From assembly GCA_017458335.1 (NCBI GenBank), contig JAFTFT010000005.1:62001-126000 (forward strand): a stretch of 64,000 nucleotides of DNA. Direction: 5' to 3'. This DNA is from Oscillospiraceae bacterium. GTDB taxonomy: Bacteria > Bacillota > Clostridia > Oscillospirales > Oscillospiraceae. Under the pieces are notes generated by a model. It saw only the letters and a program-made list of their open reading frames with translations, did not search any database and was not told the DNA's origin. A program made the position numbers and the translations under genes. Positions 25,214 through 33,330 of this stretch are shown here, in pieces (position 1 is the stretch's first letter; the number at the start of each line of letters is the position of its first letter).

Positions 25214-25378
25214 TTAATAATAGCGAACACACCGAAAAGAAAGCGCGCTGCCGGATTTGGTTTGCCGGCGGCGCCCCTCCACGATCTGATGAATGTATTC
25301 TTCGGAAAAACTGGTATGCTCGGCGATCTGTTCAATGATCTCCCGGTCATAGTATTCAAAACCCAGCTCCTCGGCCAG
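25214..25378 (-). pseudogene. Fragment of a cytidylate kinase-like gene
   Basis: The minus-strand frame contains LAEELGFEYYDREIIEQIAE and SFSEEYIHQIVEGRR, the second segment of cytidylate kinase-like (AAA_26) proteins. The N-terminal P-loop and everything after about 45 residues are missing. It abuts an unrelated fragment on the other strand at about 25379, so it is a deletion or recombination scar. Confidence 0.65.
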
Positions 25379-25379
25379 C

Positions 25380-25535
25380 ATGGCGATGGCAACGCCTGTC
25401 GCCACCACCTCGGTTACGATGGTGCAGGTTGTCGGCTACCGGTTCCGTGATTATTTTCGAATCGGCGGATTGGTCGGCCTGATCGGCGTTGTTACCGCCT
25501 GGGTGAGCATTGTGTTGATTTACGGACTGGTTTAG
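25380..25535 (+). pseudogene. C-terminal fragment of an SLC13/DASS-type transporter
   Basis: The plus-strand frame reads MAMATPVATTSVTMVQVVGY, continues with FRDYFRIGGLVGLIG, ends YGLV and stops at 25533-25535. This is the last pore motif and final helix of SLC13/citrate-type permeases. The rest of the gene is absent. Confidence 0.6.
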
Positions 25536-25611
25536 CACATACGGCCAGCCCGGTGACTTTCGATGCCGCAAAAACAGAGGGGATGGCCCGGGCGGCATTG
25601 ACCCTGCCCTT

Positions 25612-27240
25612 TCACAAATCCTCGACGTTCAGAAAGTCAAAATCCGCGGTCCGGCGGCGGAGCATCGCGTCTACGCAGCCCAGACCGTACATGGTGCCGG
25701 TGAACTCTCCGTAGCCGCTATGCTCGTCGGACAGGTGCCAGGTGGGAAAGTCAGGCCCGATGGCGGTCCAGCGTTCCCCGTCTAATGACCAGGAAAAGGC
25801 GAAACGCTTTCCCTCAATCCTCAGACGGAGCCGGACTGCTCCTTCCGGAGCCGGAATCTCGCAATCCCGATGGTCGTTTTTCACGCCCCGGTCCACTTCC
25901 TGTACGCTCAGAACGGCGCAGTTCTGCTCCTCGCTCCAGGTCTTGCGGAGCCAGACATAGTTCATGCTGTCGTAATACAGCACCAGGCCCGCGCTGTGCT
26001 GATAGAGTTCCGGGGTGAAATCCATCCGGGTGGTGATCACCGTGCGGACGCCTGTCAGTTTTCGCACCAGAAGACTCACCAGATTGGTGGAGCTCAAAGA
26101 CTCCTGCCCCCTCAGACGCAGCCAGCCGGGGCGGCTTTCCAGATCGGCAAAGGTTTCGGGGCTGATGCGCGGCGTATAATAGTCTTTCCGCAGCACGCCC
26201 GCATCAAAGCCGTCAAAGCCGGGCAGCGTTTCCGCCGCGAAAGGCGGCAGCGCGGCTTCCTCACTTTCAAGCCGGGCGAGGCAGCCGCCGCCGGGAAGCT
26301 GCAGCCAGCCGTCGGCGGTCCACTCGAGCTTCTGAATGGCCGCCTCCCGGCCCAGCGTGCAGCAGAGCTCCGGAACAAAAGGCCGGGCGCAGTGGTAAGC
26401 CATGAACACCTCACCGGTCTGCGTCTCGACCAGACTGCCGTGCCCGGCTTTCTGCAGAGGGGCGGCGGGATTGTAATAGCGGGGCTTGAGGTGGTCGGTA
26501 TCCGAGCTCTCGTCCCGGTTTTCGGGAACGGAAGTGAGGATCGGATTGTGCGGGCAGGGCTCATAGGGGCCGAAAAGACTGCGGGAGCGGCTGAGCGTGG
26601 CGCAGTGGTAATAACCCGTTCCTCCCTCGGCGCAGAGAAGATAATAGTATCCGTTCTTCTGATACAGGTGCGGCCCCTCAAGGCAGCCGCGAAGGGTCGC
26701 GCCCATGAAAATACGCTTCGGATAGCCGACGATGGCCCGCGCCGCGGGATCATACTCCACAAGACAGATTCCGCCGGGCTTCCGGCGGTCATCCCGGGTC
26801 TCCCACTCCAGAGATACCAGCCACTTGCGGCCGTCTTCATCGTGGAAGAGGGAAGCGTCAAAACCGGCCGAGTGGAGGTACACCGGCTCGGACCAGGGGC
26901 CTTCCGGCTCCGGGGCGGTGATCAGGTAGTTGTCGATGTCGAAAAAGCGGGCGTTCATGGAGCGCATGACTCCGTAGACCAGGTAGAACAGTCCGTCTTT
27001 CTCACACCAGCTCAGACAGGGCGCCCAGATGCCTTTGGCGGAAGGCAGCCCGCGCAGGCCCAGACTCCCGGCATCACGAAGCAGGTGCGTCTGCAGCTCC
27101 CAGTGCTTCAGATCGCGGGAATGGTAGACCGGAATCCCGGGGAACCACTCGAAGGTGGAGCAGGCCAGATAATAGTCTTCACCCCGGCGGCAAAGACAGG
27201 GGTCTGAGTGAAAACCGGGCAGAATCGGATTTTGAATCAT
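25612..27240 (-). CDS. GH43 family beta-xylosidase
   Basis: 542 residues, cytoplasmic (no signal peptide). The five-bladed propeller starts NPILPGFHSDPCLCR, with the catalytic base Asp in HSDP. The pKa-modulating Asp is in AGFDASLFHDEDG and the acid Glu in RGCLEGPHLYQK. Residues about 330-542 form the C-terminal beta-sandwich typical of GH43 xylosidases (DRGVKNDHRDCEIP, SDEHSGYGEFTGTMYGLGC). It should release xylose, possibly arabinose, from imported xylo-oligosaccharides. No transporter or regulator gene adjoins it. Confidence 0.9.
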   Translation of the reverse strand: MIQNPILPGFHSDPCLCRRGEDYYLACSTFEWFPGIPVYHSRDLKHWELQTHLLRDAGSLGLRGLPSAKGIWAPCLSWCEKDGLFYLVYGVMRSMNARFFDIDNYLITAPEPEGPWSEPVYLHSAGFDASLFHDEDGRKWLVSLEWETRDDRRKPGGICLVEYDPAARAIVGYPKRIFMGATLRGCLEGPHLYQKNGYYYLLCAEGGTGYYHCATLSRSRSLFGPYEPCPHNPILTSVPENRDESSDTDHLKPRYYNPAAPLQKAGHGSLVETQTGEVFMAYHCARPFVPELCCTLGREAAIQKLEWTADGWLQLPGGGCLARLESEEAALPPFAAETLPGFDGFDAGVLRKDYYTPRISPETFADLESRPGWLRLRGQESLSSTNLVSLLVRKLTGVRTVITTRMDFTPELYQHSAGLVLYYDSMNYVWLRKTWSEEQNCAVLSVQEVDRGVKNDHRDCEIPAPEGAVRLRLRIEGKRFAFSWSLDGERWTAIGPDFPTWHLSDEHSGYGEFTGTMYGLGCVDAMLRRRTADFDFLNVEDL

Positions 27241-27278
27241 AACAGCAAGCCCTCGATTCCTGTATCATTGGATACGCT

Positions 27279-27307
27279 ATGTTATCCTGTTTTCAGAGAT
27301 TTGTCTA
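27279..27307 (-). promoter_or_regulatory. Promoter of the GH43 gene
   Basis: On the minus strand TAGACA (27307-27302), 17 bases, TAACAT (27284-27279). Confidence 0.55.
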
Positions 27308-27417
27308 TCACAATTTTTCTGCCCATGCAAAAACGCAGGAGCTTTACCATGCTCTCTGCCAAATGCACAGGGGACGCTTCTCCGTATAACCATGCCTCAA
27401 AATAATGCGGCCCGCGG

Positions 27418-27446
27418 TTGACAGAAGAGAGTTAGCGATATATAAT
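27418..27446 (+). promoter_or_regulatory. Consensus promoter of the methyltransferase gene
   Basis: TTGACA (27418-27423), 17 bases, TATAAT (27441-27446): a perfect sigma-70/SigA consensus. Confidence 0.88.
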
Positions 27447-27497
27447 TAAATCAATTTAACTATTCTGCTTTGTTTATGGTTCACAAAGGAGGAATTT

Positions 27498-28286
27498 GTG
27501 TTGAAAGCAGATTATAAAAACTGGGTACCGCTGGGAATGGAGCTGGGCTTCGGAGCCGCGGGCGCCGTGTTGACGGCCGGGGCGCTGGCGGCGCGGAAGC
27601 TGCCGCTGGGTCCGGGGGTCAAAAAGGGCGCCGGCTTCGTGCTGGGGCTCGGGGCGGCGGGTTGCCTCGCCTGGACCGGCTGGTGCTTTGCGGCGCGAAG
27701 AGCGTTTTCCTATGACGGGGAGCGAAAGCTCTCCAGGCAGATTGTGGAAGGGACTGCGGAATATGTGACGCTGCCGGATGGGGGCGTCGGTCTCGACGTG
27801 GGCTGCGGCAGCGGTGCGCTGACGATCGCCTGCGCGAAGAGAAATCCCCGGGCACGCATGGTGGGGGTGGACCGCTGGGGTCCGGAATATGCCTCCTTCA
27901 GCAAAGCACGCTGCGAAAAAAACGCAGAGGCAGAGGGGGTAACGAACGTCCGTTTCCAGAAGGGTGATGCCTGCCGGCTTGAGTTTGCGGATGAGAGCTT
28001 CGACGCGGTCACCAGCAACTATGTCTATCACAACATCAGCGGTGTCGATAAGCAGAAGCTCCTTCGGGAGACCCTGCGTGTCCTGAAGAAGGGCGGGACC
28101 TTCGCCATCCATGACCTGATGGAGAAAGCGCGCTATGGGGACATGGAGAAGTTTGCCGCAGAGCTCCGTGCGGAGGGCTATGAAGAGGTTCGCCTGATCC
28201 CGACGGCAAACGGCACGTTTATGTCGAAGAAGGAAGGACTGTGCTATTTTCTCGCCGGCTCAACCCTGCTGGTGGGAAAGAAATAG
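27498..28286 (+). CDS. Membrane-anchored class I SAM-dependent methyltransferase
   Basis: 262 residues. Two hydrophobic helices (about 10-32 and 44-64) anchor the N-terminus, and a Rossmann methyltransferase follows. Motif I is GLDVGCGSGALTIACAK, the acidic loop is MVGVDRW, and motif IV is FDAVTSNYVYHNI. The substrate is unknown. The start is GTG 27498, or TTG 27501 with better spacing from AAAGGAGG. The gene is intact although the prophage inserted just after its terminator. Confidence 0.8.
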   Translation: MLKADYKNWVPLGMELGFGAAGAVLTAGALAARKLPLGPGVKKGAGFVLGLGAAGCLAWTGWCFAARRAFSYDGERKLSRQIVEGTAEYVTLPDGGVGLDVGCGSGALTIACAKRNPRARMVGVDRWGPEYASFSKARCEKNAEAEGVTNVRFQKGDACRLEFADESFDAVTSNYVYHNISGVDKQKLLRETLRVLKKGGTFAIHDLMEKARYGDMEKFAAELRAEGYEEVRLIPTANGTFMSKKEGLCYFLAGSTLLVGKK

Positions 28287-29825
28287 TGATAAAAAAGCCG
28301 CAAACCCGTACGGTTTGCGGCTGTATATGGTGGAGCTTGGTGAACCGTTCGCGAACACTTCACCCCGACCGAGATGTGGGATTTTTATTGTTCCCTCTGC
28401 CCCGTAATGGTACTGTATCGTAAGCTTATCATCGTAAACGTACACTGCCTTTACGAACACCCGAATGAGATCTTTGATGTACTCTGGCTTATCAATGTCC
28501 CCATCCCTGAGACGTTCAAGCCAATTTCTGACTTCTTCCGGTGTGGCAATCTCTGCTGCTGCCTTTTCCAGCCGCATGGCCTCTTCGATATCTTTTCGAG
28601 TTTCTATCAATTCGTCCATTCTTGCCTTGGTAACCTCATTGAACAGTCCTGCTTCGACTGCTTTCATGATGTTGTCAAGGCTTTTGTTTACGGCGTCCAG
28701 ATCCGCCTGTAAAGTGTTGACCTTGCTTTCTTCTTTGATGACTTCCAGGACGTGCTCATACTGAGAGACAATGCCGTCGATTACTCCTGGTCTATGAAGC
28801 TCATCTTTGATGCTTTCAGCCACCAGGCGTTCCAGATCATCCTTGGGAACATGCTGCTTGTCACATGTGTGCTCATATCTGCGCGTGTTGCATGCATAGT
28901 AACAATGTTTGGTGCCGTTCCGGCTGGTTCCGGCAAGGGCGCCCATTGGAGCGCCGCACTTTCCGCAGAAGCATTTACCAGTCAGAAGGTACTCAGCGTT
29001 TTCTCTCTGCTTTCCCCTCGGCCTTTTCTTTTCGCTCAAGATCTTCTGCACCTCCTCGAACGCCACCTTTTCTATGATAACCGGGATCCCGCCCTCTATG
29101 CGTACGCCCGAATACTTATATACTCCCGTGTATTGCTCGTTCTGGAGCATCTTGTCGAAGCTGGAGAAGCGCCACTCTTTCCCGTCCCTGGTCTTGATCC
29201 CTCGAGCATTCAGATCGTCTTTGATATCTGCGATTGTCCATCCGGCACGGATCCGCTCGAACATCTGTCGAACGATGGCAGCATTCGGTTCATCAATAGC
29301 ATACTTCCCGTCCTCTCCCTTTTTGTATCCGAACGGGAGCCGACCATTTACCATGCACTTTTGAGCGTTGTCCAGCAGGCCACGGGTGATGTCTTCGGCC
29401 ATGTTCTCGCTGTAGAACTGGTTGACGTTCATCATGTTCCGGAGGGCGAACCGTCCGGAAGCCGTATTGTCGAAGTCTTCTTCCACATACAGACACTCCA
29501 CACCATACTCGGACAGCTTTGCCATGTTGGCCAAGGTCTGATGCATATTCCTGCCGATCCGGTTGCTTTTCCAGGCAATAATAAAATCGAACAGCTCTTT
29601 CTTTGCATCGTGCATCATGCGCTTGAAGGCCGGCCTGTCATCTGTCCGGCCTGAGACGGCAGCGTCCTGGTAGATGTCTATGATCTTGTACCCGTTCCGT
29701 TCGGCATACTGCCTGCACTCTGCGATTTGCTGTTCAAGGGAAGCCTCCCTTTGATTGTGGGAAGAATATCGAGCGTAAATGACGGCATTCCCGCCTGTCT
29801 GCTTTTCCTTCTTTTTCTTCGCCAT
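28260..29825 (-). CDS. Large serine recombinase (prophage integrase)
   Basis: 521 residues. The resolvase catalytic domain carries AVIYARYSSHNQREASLEQQ (nucleophile Ser in the YSSHNQ segment) and IIAWKSNRIGRNM. The recombinase domain has LPFGYKKGEDGKYAID. A zinc-ribbon follows with CFCGKCGAPM and YYACNTRRYEHTCDK, then a coiled coil at about 370-430. The last 34 residues, from about GEVFANG on, are read from the att-like repeat and host DNA including the methyltransferase terminator, so the C-terminus in the circular phage must differ. It integrates and, with a directionality factor not identified here, excises the phage. Confidence 0.92.
   Translation of the reverse strand: MAKKKKEKQTGGNAVIYARYSSHNQREASLEQQIAECRQYAERNGYKIIDIYQDAAVSGRTDDRPAFKRMMHDAKKELFDFIIAWKSNRIGRNMHQTLANMAKLSEYGVECLYVEEDFDNTASGRFALRNMMNVNQFYSENMAEDITRGLLDNAQKCMVNGRLPFGYKKGEDGKYAIDEPNAAIVRQMFERIRAGWTIADIKDDLNARGIKTRDGKEWRFSSFDKMLQNEQYTGVYKYSGVRIEGGIPVIIEKVAFEEVQKILSEKKRPRGKQRENAEYLLTGKCFCGKCGAPMGALAGTSRNGTKHCYYACNTRRYEHTCDKQHVPKDDLERLVAESIKDELHRPGVIDGIVSQYEHVLEVIKEESKVNTLQADLDAVNKSLDNIMKAVEAGLFNEVTKARMDELIETRKDIEEAMRLEKAAAEIATPEEVRNWLERLRDGDIDKPEYIKDLIRVFVKAVYVYDDKLTIQYHYGAEGTIKIPHLGRGEVFANGSPSSTIYSRKPYGFAAFLSLFLSHQQG
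28296..28322. terminator. Terminator after the methyltransferase gene
   Basis: AGCCGCAAACC (28296-28306) pairs with GGTTTGCGGCT (28312-28322). A-rich bases on the left give a T tract for leftward transcripts. The recombinase frame from the prophage runs through it. Confidence 0.75.
28339..28364. mobile_element. Candidate attL core of the prophage
   Basis: A 26-base imperfect inverted repeat: GGTGAA (28339-28344), centre GTTCGCGAAC (28347-28356), TTCACC (28359-28364). It lies where host sequence (the methyltransferase terminator) meets the recombinase gene. Serine integrase att sites are imperfect inverted repeats of this kind. The second att copy lies beyond the window, so the core cannot be confirmed by comparison. 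Confidence 0.5.
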
Positions 29826-29831
29826 AGGCAG

Positions 29832-30230
29832 TTACTTCCCGACTATGTCAAACACGATGTTGTTATCAACAGCAAGGTACTCGATGTTATACTGTTTTGT
29901 GTTGGCCATCGGGAACTCACCGATACATTCAAAGGTGTGAACCGTTCCGTCCCGATCGAACTTTCCGCTGACATCATATCTTCTGCCCTGGGAGACAATG
30001 TTATACCTCTGAGTGGGAAACTTTACATTTGAGAAATAGTTTTCCTTGATGAACAACTGTGAAAAAGATTGCGCTGCCAGTTCATAATTTGGCTCTTTGC
30101 TTTTGCCCGTGCCGTTTAGAGAGAACCAGGTAATCACAAGGAGTACGCCGATAATGATAATGATCTTTAGTACGTTTGGGCTATTTGAATCTTTCTTTTC
30201 CTGAGGCTCATGAACCTGTTGATCTTCCAT
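29832..30230 (-). CDS. Prophage membrane-anchored protein of unknown function
   Basis: 132 residues: a charged N-terminus, one transmembrane helix (about 21-40, IIIIIGVLLVITWF), then an extracytoplasmic domain of about 90 residues. GGAGGGG precedes the ATG. It lies between the repressor and the integrase on the lysogenic strand, so it may be expressed from the prophage and act on the host, for example in exclusion. That is inference. Confidence 0.65.
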   Translation of the reverse strand: MEDQQVHEPQEKKDSNSPNVLKIIIIIGVLLVITWFSLNGTGKSKEPNYELAAQSFSQLFIKENYFSNVKFPTQRYNIVSQGRRYDVSGKFDRDGTVHTFECIGEFPMANTKQYNIEYLAVDNNIVFDIVGK

Positions 30231-30322
30231 TTCTGTCCCCTCCGTTACGCAATCCCGTAATTTCCTTATCGCCTTCCGTATTCTCGATTACAAAACAGTT
30301 TCAATTCTTTTTCAATGTGATA

Positions 30323-30328
30323 TAATGC
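30323..30328 (+). promoter_or_regulatory. -10 element before the 50-residue gene
   Basis: TATAAT preceded at 17 bases by TTTTCA (30300-30305), a weak -35. Confidence 0.45.
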
Positions 30329-30371
30329 ACAATAAGCTGTCGGCAGACTTCAATCTGAGAGGAGTAAAGCT

Positions 30372-30524
30372 ATGGTTTCCAGCAAAGAATTTCTGAAGGT
30401 GTTGACCCTCATCAGGGCACTGCCAGCAGAGACAAAGATTGCGTTTCTCAATTATCTTCGCGAGATGCAAGATACCGAAGAAAACCGAGAGCCTCTTTCT
30501 TTTTCGCCTGACTCATGCTCATAA
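30372..30524 (+). CDS. Small prophage protein, convergent with and overlapping the repressor gene
   Basis: 50 residues (MVSSKEFLKVLTLIRALPAE, then KIAFLNYLREMQ). GGAG is seven bases before the ATG and a TATAAT is 44 bases upstream. Its last 77 bases are antisense to the end of the CI-like gene. The helical sequence resembles short regulatory peptides, but I recognise no family. Confidence 0.5.
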   Translation: MVSSKEFLKVLTLIRALPAETKIAFLNYLREMQDTEENREPLSFSPDSCS

Positions 30525-30831
30525 CAAGGGACGCGATTTCCAAATCAAGATCATCAACCGGCCCGTTCTCCCCATCGAGAGCGGGCCTTTTAGAAATGTC
30601 CACTTCGATTTCATCTGCCAAAGTGAGAAGTTCATCCACAGTCATGCCCATAACCTTAGCAATCCTCTGGAGTCGATCCAGCGCCGGTACAATAGCTTTC
30701 CCGGTTTTTGGATTAGAACCTTTTTCCAGCATGGAGATATAACCGTTGGAAACACCGCACATTTCGGCAAATTTCCGCTGCGAAAGACCATGTTTGTTTC
30801 GGTAATCTGATATGATTTCTGATAATGTCAT
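30448..30831 (-). CDS. CI-like XRE repressor
   Basis: 127 residues. N-terminal helix-turn-helix: KHGLSQRKFAEMCGVSNGY, then ISMLEKGSNPKTGK. The remaining half is helical, with no LexA-type peptidase residues, so induction is probably not by RecA-stimulated self-cleavage. GAGGAG precedes the ATG. It is transcribed from the consensus promoter at 30863-30891 and faces the Cro-like gene. Confidence 0.85.
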   Translation of the reverse strand: MTLSEIISDYRNKHGLSQRKFAEMCGVSNGYISMLEKGSNPKTGKAIVPALDRLQRIAKVMGMTVDELLTLADEIEVDISKRPALDGENGPVDDLDLEIASLVMSMSQAKKKEALGFLRYLASREDN

Positions 30832-31004
30832 GTCCGGCGCTCCTCTCTTTTTCGTCTAATGTATTGTACATCACGCAAAGACCGTTGTCAATGCTGATGT
30901 GCAATTTTTTAAACAAATTTGTTCAAAAGGCTTGACAAATATTTCCTCGTAGGTTAATATAGTCCGTGCAATCGGTTGAACACGCAACCAGAAAGGAGGA
31001 CACC
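30832..31004. promoter_or_regulatory. Lysis-lysogeny switch: back-to-back promoters and operators
   Basis: Leftward promoter: TTGACA (30891-30886), 17 bases, TACAAT (30868-30863). Rightward promoter: TTGACA (30932-30937), 17 bases, TAATAT (30955-30960). Operators: TTGTACATCA (30864-30873) and its near inverse TGATGTGCAA flank the leftward promoter. AACAAATTTGTT (30912-30923) is a perfect 12-bp palindrome just before the rightward -35. Confidence 0.8.
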
Positions 31005-31205
31005 ATGGGATACAAGATCAAGGAATTGCGCGAAGAGAAACGCATGACGCAGGAAGAGCTTGCAGAAAAGAGCGGTGTAAGCCGAGGAACAATCTCCGCC
31101 CTGGAAAACGGTTCGATGAGAAATACTGGGTCAAAGACGCTGCTGAAGATTGCGTCTGCGCTTGGCGTGACTGTCGATCGTATTTTTTTTGCCGAAAGTG
31201 TTTAA
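31005..31205 (+). CDS. Cro-like XRE regulator
   Basis: 66 residues: IKELREEKRMTQEELAEKSG, then VSRGTISALENGS, a full helix-turn-helix with little else. AAAGGAGG lies six bases before ATG 31005. First gene of the rightward early operon and the expected antagonist of the CI-like repressor. Confidence 0.85.
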   Translation: MGYKIKELREEKRMTQEELAEKSGVSRGTISALENGSMRNTGSKTLLKIASALGVTVDRIFFAESV

Positions 31206-31248
31206 TCGGCTAAACGCTTTCGGCTGAAAGAAAGTCTCGGAGGCTGAT

Positions 31249-31389
31249 ATGGAGATCAATTTGCAGGCAATCCCCCAGCAGTCGTGGTTTGACCTTTGCG
31301 CTCTTGCCGTGAAGTATGCCACAGAGGAAAAGGAAGCTCGGAAAGAGCAGGAGAAAATGAAAGGTGGTGAATCAGATCGGATGCGCTGA
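31249..31389 (+). CDS. Small early phage protein (46 residues)
   Basis: MEINLQAIPQQSWFDLCALA, then a Glu/Lys-rich tail. GGAGG is five bases before the ATG. No family recognised. Confidence 0.5.
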   Translation: MEINLQAIPQQSWFDLCALAVKYATEEKEARKEQEKMKGGESDRMR

Positions 31390-31426
31390 TCACGCAGCAA
31401 CATACGAATACGAAAGGAGCGGTCGA

Positions 31427-31567
31427 ATGACCAAAAACAAAAGATGCCGCTCTCCGGTGTGGAAGACCGGAAAGCGGCGAAAGATGGACAACCAAGACAC
31501 GATTACCCAAGGCGCAGAATATCAGAATTCTGTGCGTTTGTCAACGGAGGTTTCTGCAGATGGGTAA
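31427..31567 (+). CDS. Small basic early phage protein (46 residues)
   Basis: Starts MTKNKRCRSPVWKTGKRRKM, preceded by AAAGGAG. The end overlaps the next gene by eight bases, supporting real translation. Function unknown. Confidence 0.5.
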   Translation: MTKNKRCRSPVWKTGKRRKMDNQDTITQGAEYQNSVRLSTEVSADG

Positions 31568-31952
31568 TCATCAGAGAGACCTCCGTTTACGTTCCGGCCT
31601 GAAGCTGGACGAGTTGGCTGACATTCTGAAAGAGATTCATCCGAACATCGACAAGGCTCTGTTGTCCAAGTGTGAAAACCCTGAGAAGTACGGTGTGAAA
31701 CTCGATTATGAAACCTTTAAGCACCTGTATCAGACTGCCGATCCGGAAGGCTGGGAGAAATACAAGCGGCACACAGACGGTCACCGTCTTCGAAAGAGCA
31801 TCCGAATCAGGATGAGCGATGAAACCTTCAACCGTCTGCAGCAGAAGATTGCTGATGAAGGATTTCTCAGTTTTCAGGAATGGGGCACAGTTCAGATCTT
31901 CCGATATCTGACAGACACCCAGAGAGGAGAAGAACATGACCCAAATTCCTGA
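31560..31952 (+). CDS. Early phage protein, possible DNA-binding
   Basis: 130 residues. The central KSIRIRMSDETFNRLQQKIA segment resembles a ribbon-helix-helix or toprim-adjacent helical motif, and the N-terminus (LRSGLKLDELADILKE) a degenerate helix-turn-helix. Found in the regulatory zone next to cro. Function not established. Confidence 0.5.
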   Translation: MGNHQRDLRLRSGLKLDELADILKEIHPNIDKALLSKCENPEKYGVKLDYETFKHLYQTADPEGWEKYKRHTDGHRLRKSIRIRMSDETFNRLQQKIADEGFLSFQEWGTVQIFRYLTDTQRGEEHDPNS

Positions 31953-32142
31953 TCATCCGGAAATCCAAAGGGCCGAAAGAGAAGGTGTCCAAGAACCGAA
32001 GCATTACCCGATCTGCCCGTGCTGCGGCAGCGAGTGCGAAACAATCTACATGGACGAGCCGACCGGAATCATTCACGGCTGCGACGTCTGTGTGAAGGTT
32101 AAAGAAGCATGGGAAGTCAGTGAATGTTTCCCAGACGAATGA
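31936..32142 (+). CDS. Small zinc-ribbon phage protein
   Basis: 68 residues with YPICPCCGSECETIY and IHGCDVCVKV: two CxxC pairs suited to one zinc. Overlaps the previous gene. Confidence 0.6.
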   Translation: MTQIPDHPEIQRAEREGVQEPKHYPICPCCGSECETIYMDEPTGIIHGCDVCVKVKEAWEVSECFPDE

Positions 32143-32153
32143 AAGGAGTACCT

Positions 32154-32381
32154 ATGGAACAGGAAAAGAAAATCAGACTGCATCCCCGCAGACTGGCCAG
32201 AAAGATGGCCAAGGCCCAGCTCGACCGCAGAGGAGCCACCGGCTACAACAAGCCAAACACCAGCGCAACCGGCAAGGTCAATCTGGGCGGCGGTTCAACC
32301 TTCTCCCGCACATGGCGTGAGTTCGCCGTCGAGGCCAGCAAATTCACCCTCGGCAAAAAGAAAGGAGCTAAGAAAAAATGA
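32154..32381 (+). CDS. Small basic phage protein
   Basis: 75 residues, Lys/Arg-rich (HPRRLARKMAKAQLDRRGAT), start 32154 with AAAGGAG. Overlaps the ATPase gene by four bases (ATGA). Probably nucleic-acid binding, by composition only. Confidence 0.5.
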   Translation: MEQEKKIRLHPRRLARKMAKAQLDRRGATGYNKPNTSATGKVNLGGGSTFSRTWREFAVEASKFTLGKKKGAKKK

Positions 32382-33328
32382 TTGTTACCCCTGAAAACAT
32401 GTCCTTCGACAGTAAGAAGTTCTCCATGATCCTCTACGGATCCCCCGGCGTCGGCAAGACCACCCTGGCCCTGTCCGCTCCGGATCCGATCCTGATTGAC
32501 TTCGACCGCGGCATGAGCCGTGTCCGGACGCAGCACCGCAAGACCGCGATCTTCTGTGACACCTATGAAGACGTTCTCTCTGATCTGGAGTCTCCGGCCA
32601 TGAAGAATTTCCAGACTATCGTCGTGGATACCGGAGGCAGCTTCATCACCTATCTGCAGGATTGGGCAATGAGGTCTGACCCGAAGGTGAACAAGCAGAA
32701 GAACGGCGCGATCAGTTTGAAGGGATTCGGCGCTGTGAAGCAGGAATTCAACCGCTTCACCGGCTATGTCAAGGACACACTCAACAAGAACCTGATCTAT
32801 GTGTTCCACAGCATGGAACAGACGGACAAGGACGGGAACCCGCAGGTTCGTCTCATGTGCGAGGGTGCTGCCAAGAATATTGTCTGGACTCCCTGCGACT
32901 TCGGCGGCTACGTCCAGATGATTGGCAACCAGCGTGTGGTCTGCTTCACCCCGGAGCAGGAATATTTTGCCAAAGGCTGCCACGGTATCAAAGGTCAGCT
33001 CATTGTTCCCGAGCTCGGTCAGAACGACGAAAACAACTTCATCAGCAGGCTCTTCGACAAGGCCAAGGCGAACATTGCTGCAGAGGCCGAGGAATATGCT
33101 CCCATCAAAGAGCAGTATGAGCGCGTCATGGAGACCGCCCGTCAGATGATCGAGACCGTCACCGATGCCGAGAGTGCCAACAAGGTCAGTGCAGATCTAC
33201 AGGCCCTTGCTCATGCATCCACCAGCAAGACGGAAAGTGCCAAGCTCCTGAAGGACAAGGCCGCGAGCATCGGCCTCGTGTACAGCAAATCCGCTGCGGG
33301 ATTTATCAAGGCGCCGAAGGAGGGCTGA
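32378..33328 (+). CDS. Sak4-like RecA-fold ATPase
   Basis: 316 residues. Walker A YGSPGVGKTTLAL lies near residues 20-30, Walker B-like TIVVDTGGSF near 85, and DFDRG marks the RecA-fold core. Phage Sak4-type proteins assist single-strand annealing and replication. The following genes (nuclease, NinB-like, SSB) complete a recombination module. Confidence 0.8.
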   Translation: MIVTPENMSFDSKKFSMILYGSPGVGKTTLALSAPDPILIDFDRGMSRVRTQHRKTAIFCDTYEDVLSDLESPAMKNFQTIVVDTGGSFITYLQDWAMRSDPKVNKQKNGAISLKGFGAVKQEFNRFTGYVKDTLNKNLIYVFHSMEQTDKDGNPQVRLMCEGAAKNIVWTPCDFGGYVQMIGNQRVVCFTPEQEYFAKGCHGIKGQLIVPELGQNDENNFISRLFDKAKANIAAEAEEYAPIKEQYERVMETARQMIETVTDAESANKVSADLQALAHASTSKTESAKLLKDKAASIGLVYSKSAAGFIKAPKEG

Positions 33329-33330
33329 TC

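Noticed and set aside
25870-27207. 445-codon plus-strand frame opposite the GH43 gene
   Set aside because: Antisense shadow; GH43 catalytic motifs are all on the minus strand.
28323-28400. tRNA gene as prophage integration site
   Set aside because: No cloverleaf or T-loop sequence; the region is a protein-gene terminator followed by an inverted repeat.
28752-29654. Long plus-strand frame opposite the serine recombinase
   Set aside because: Antisense shadow with no motifs or ribosome site.
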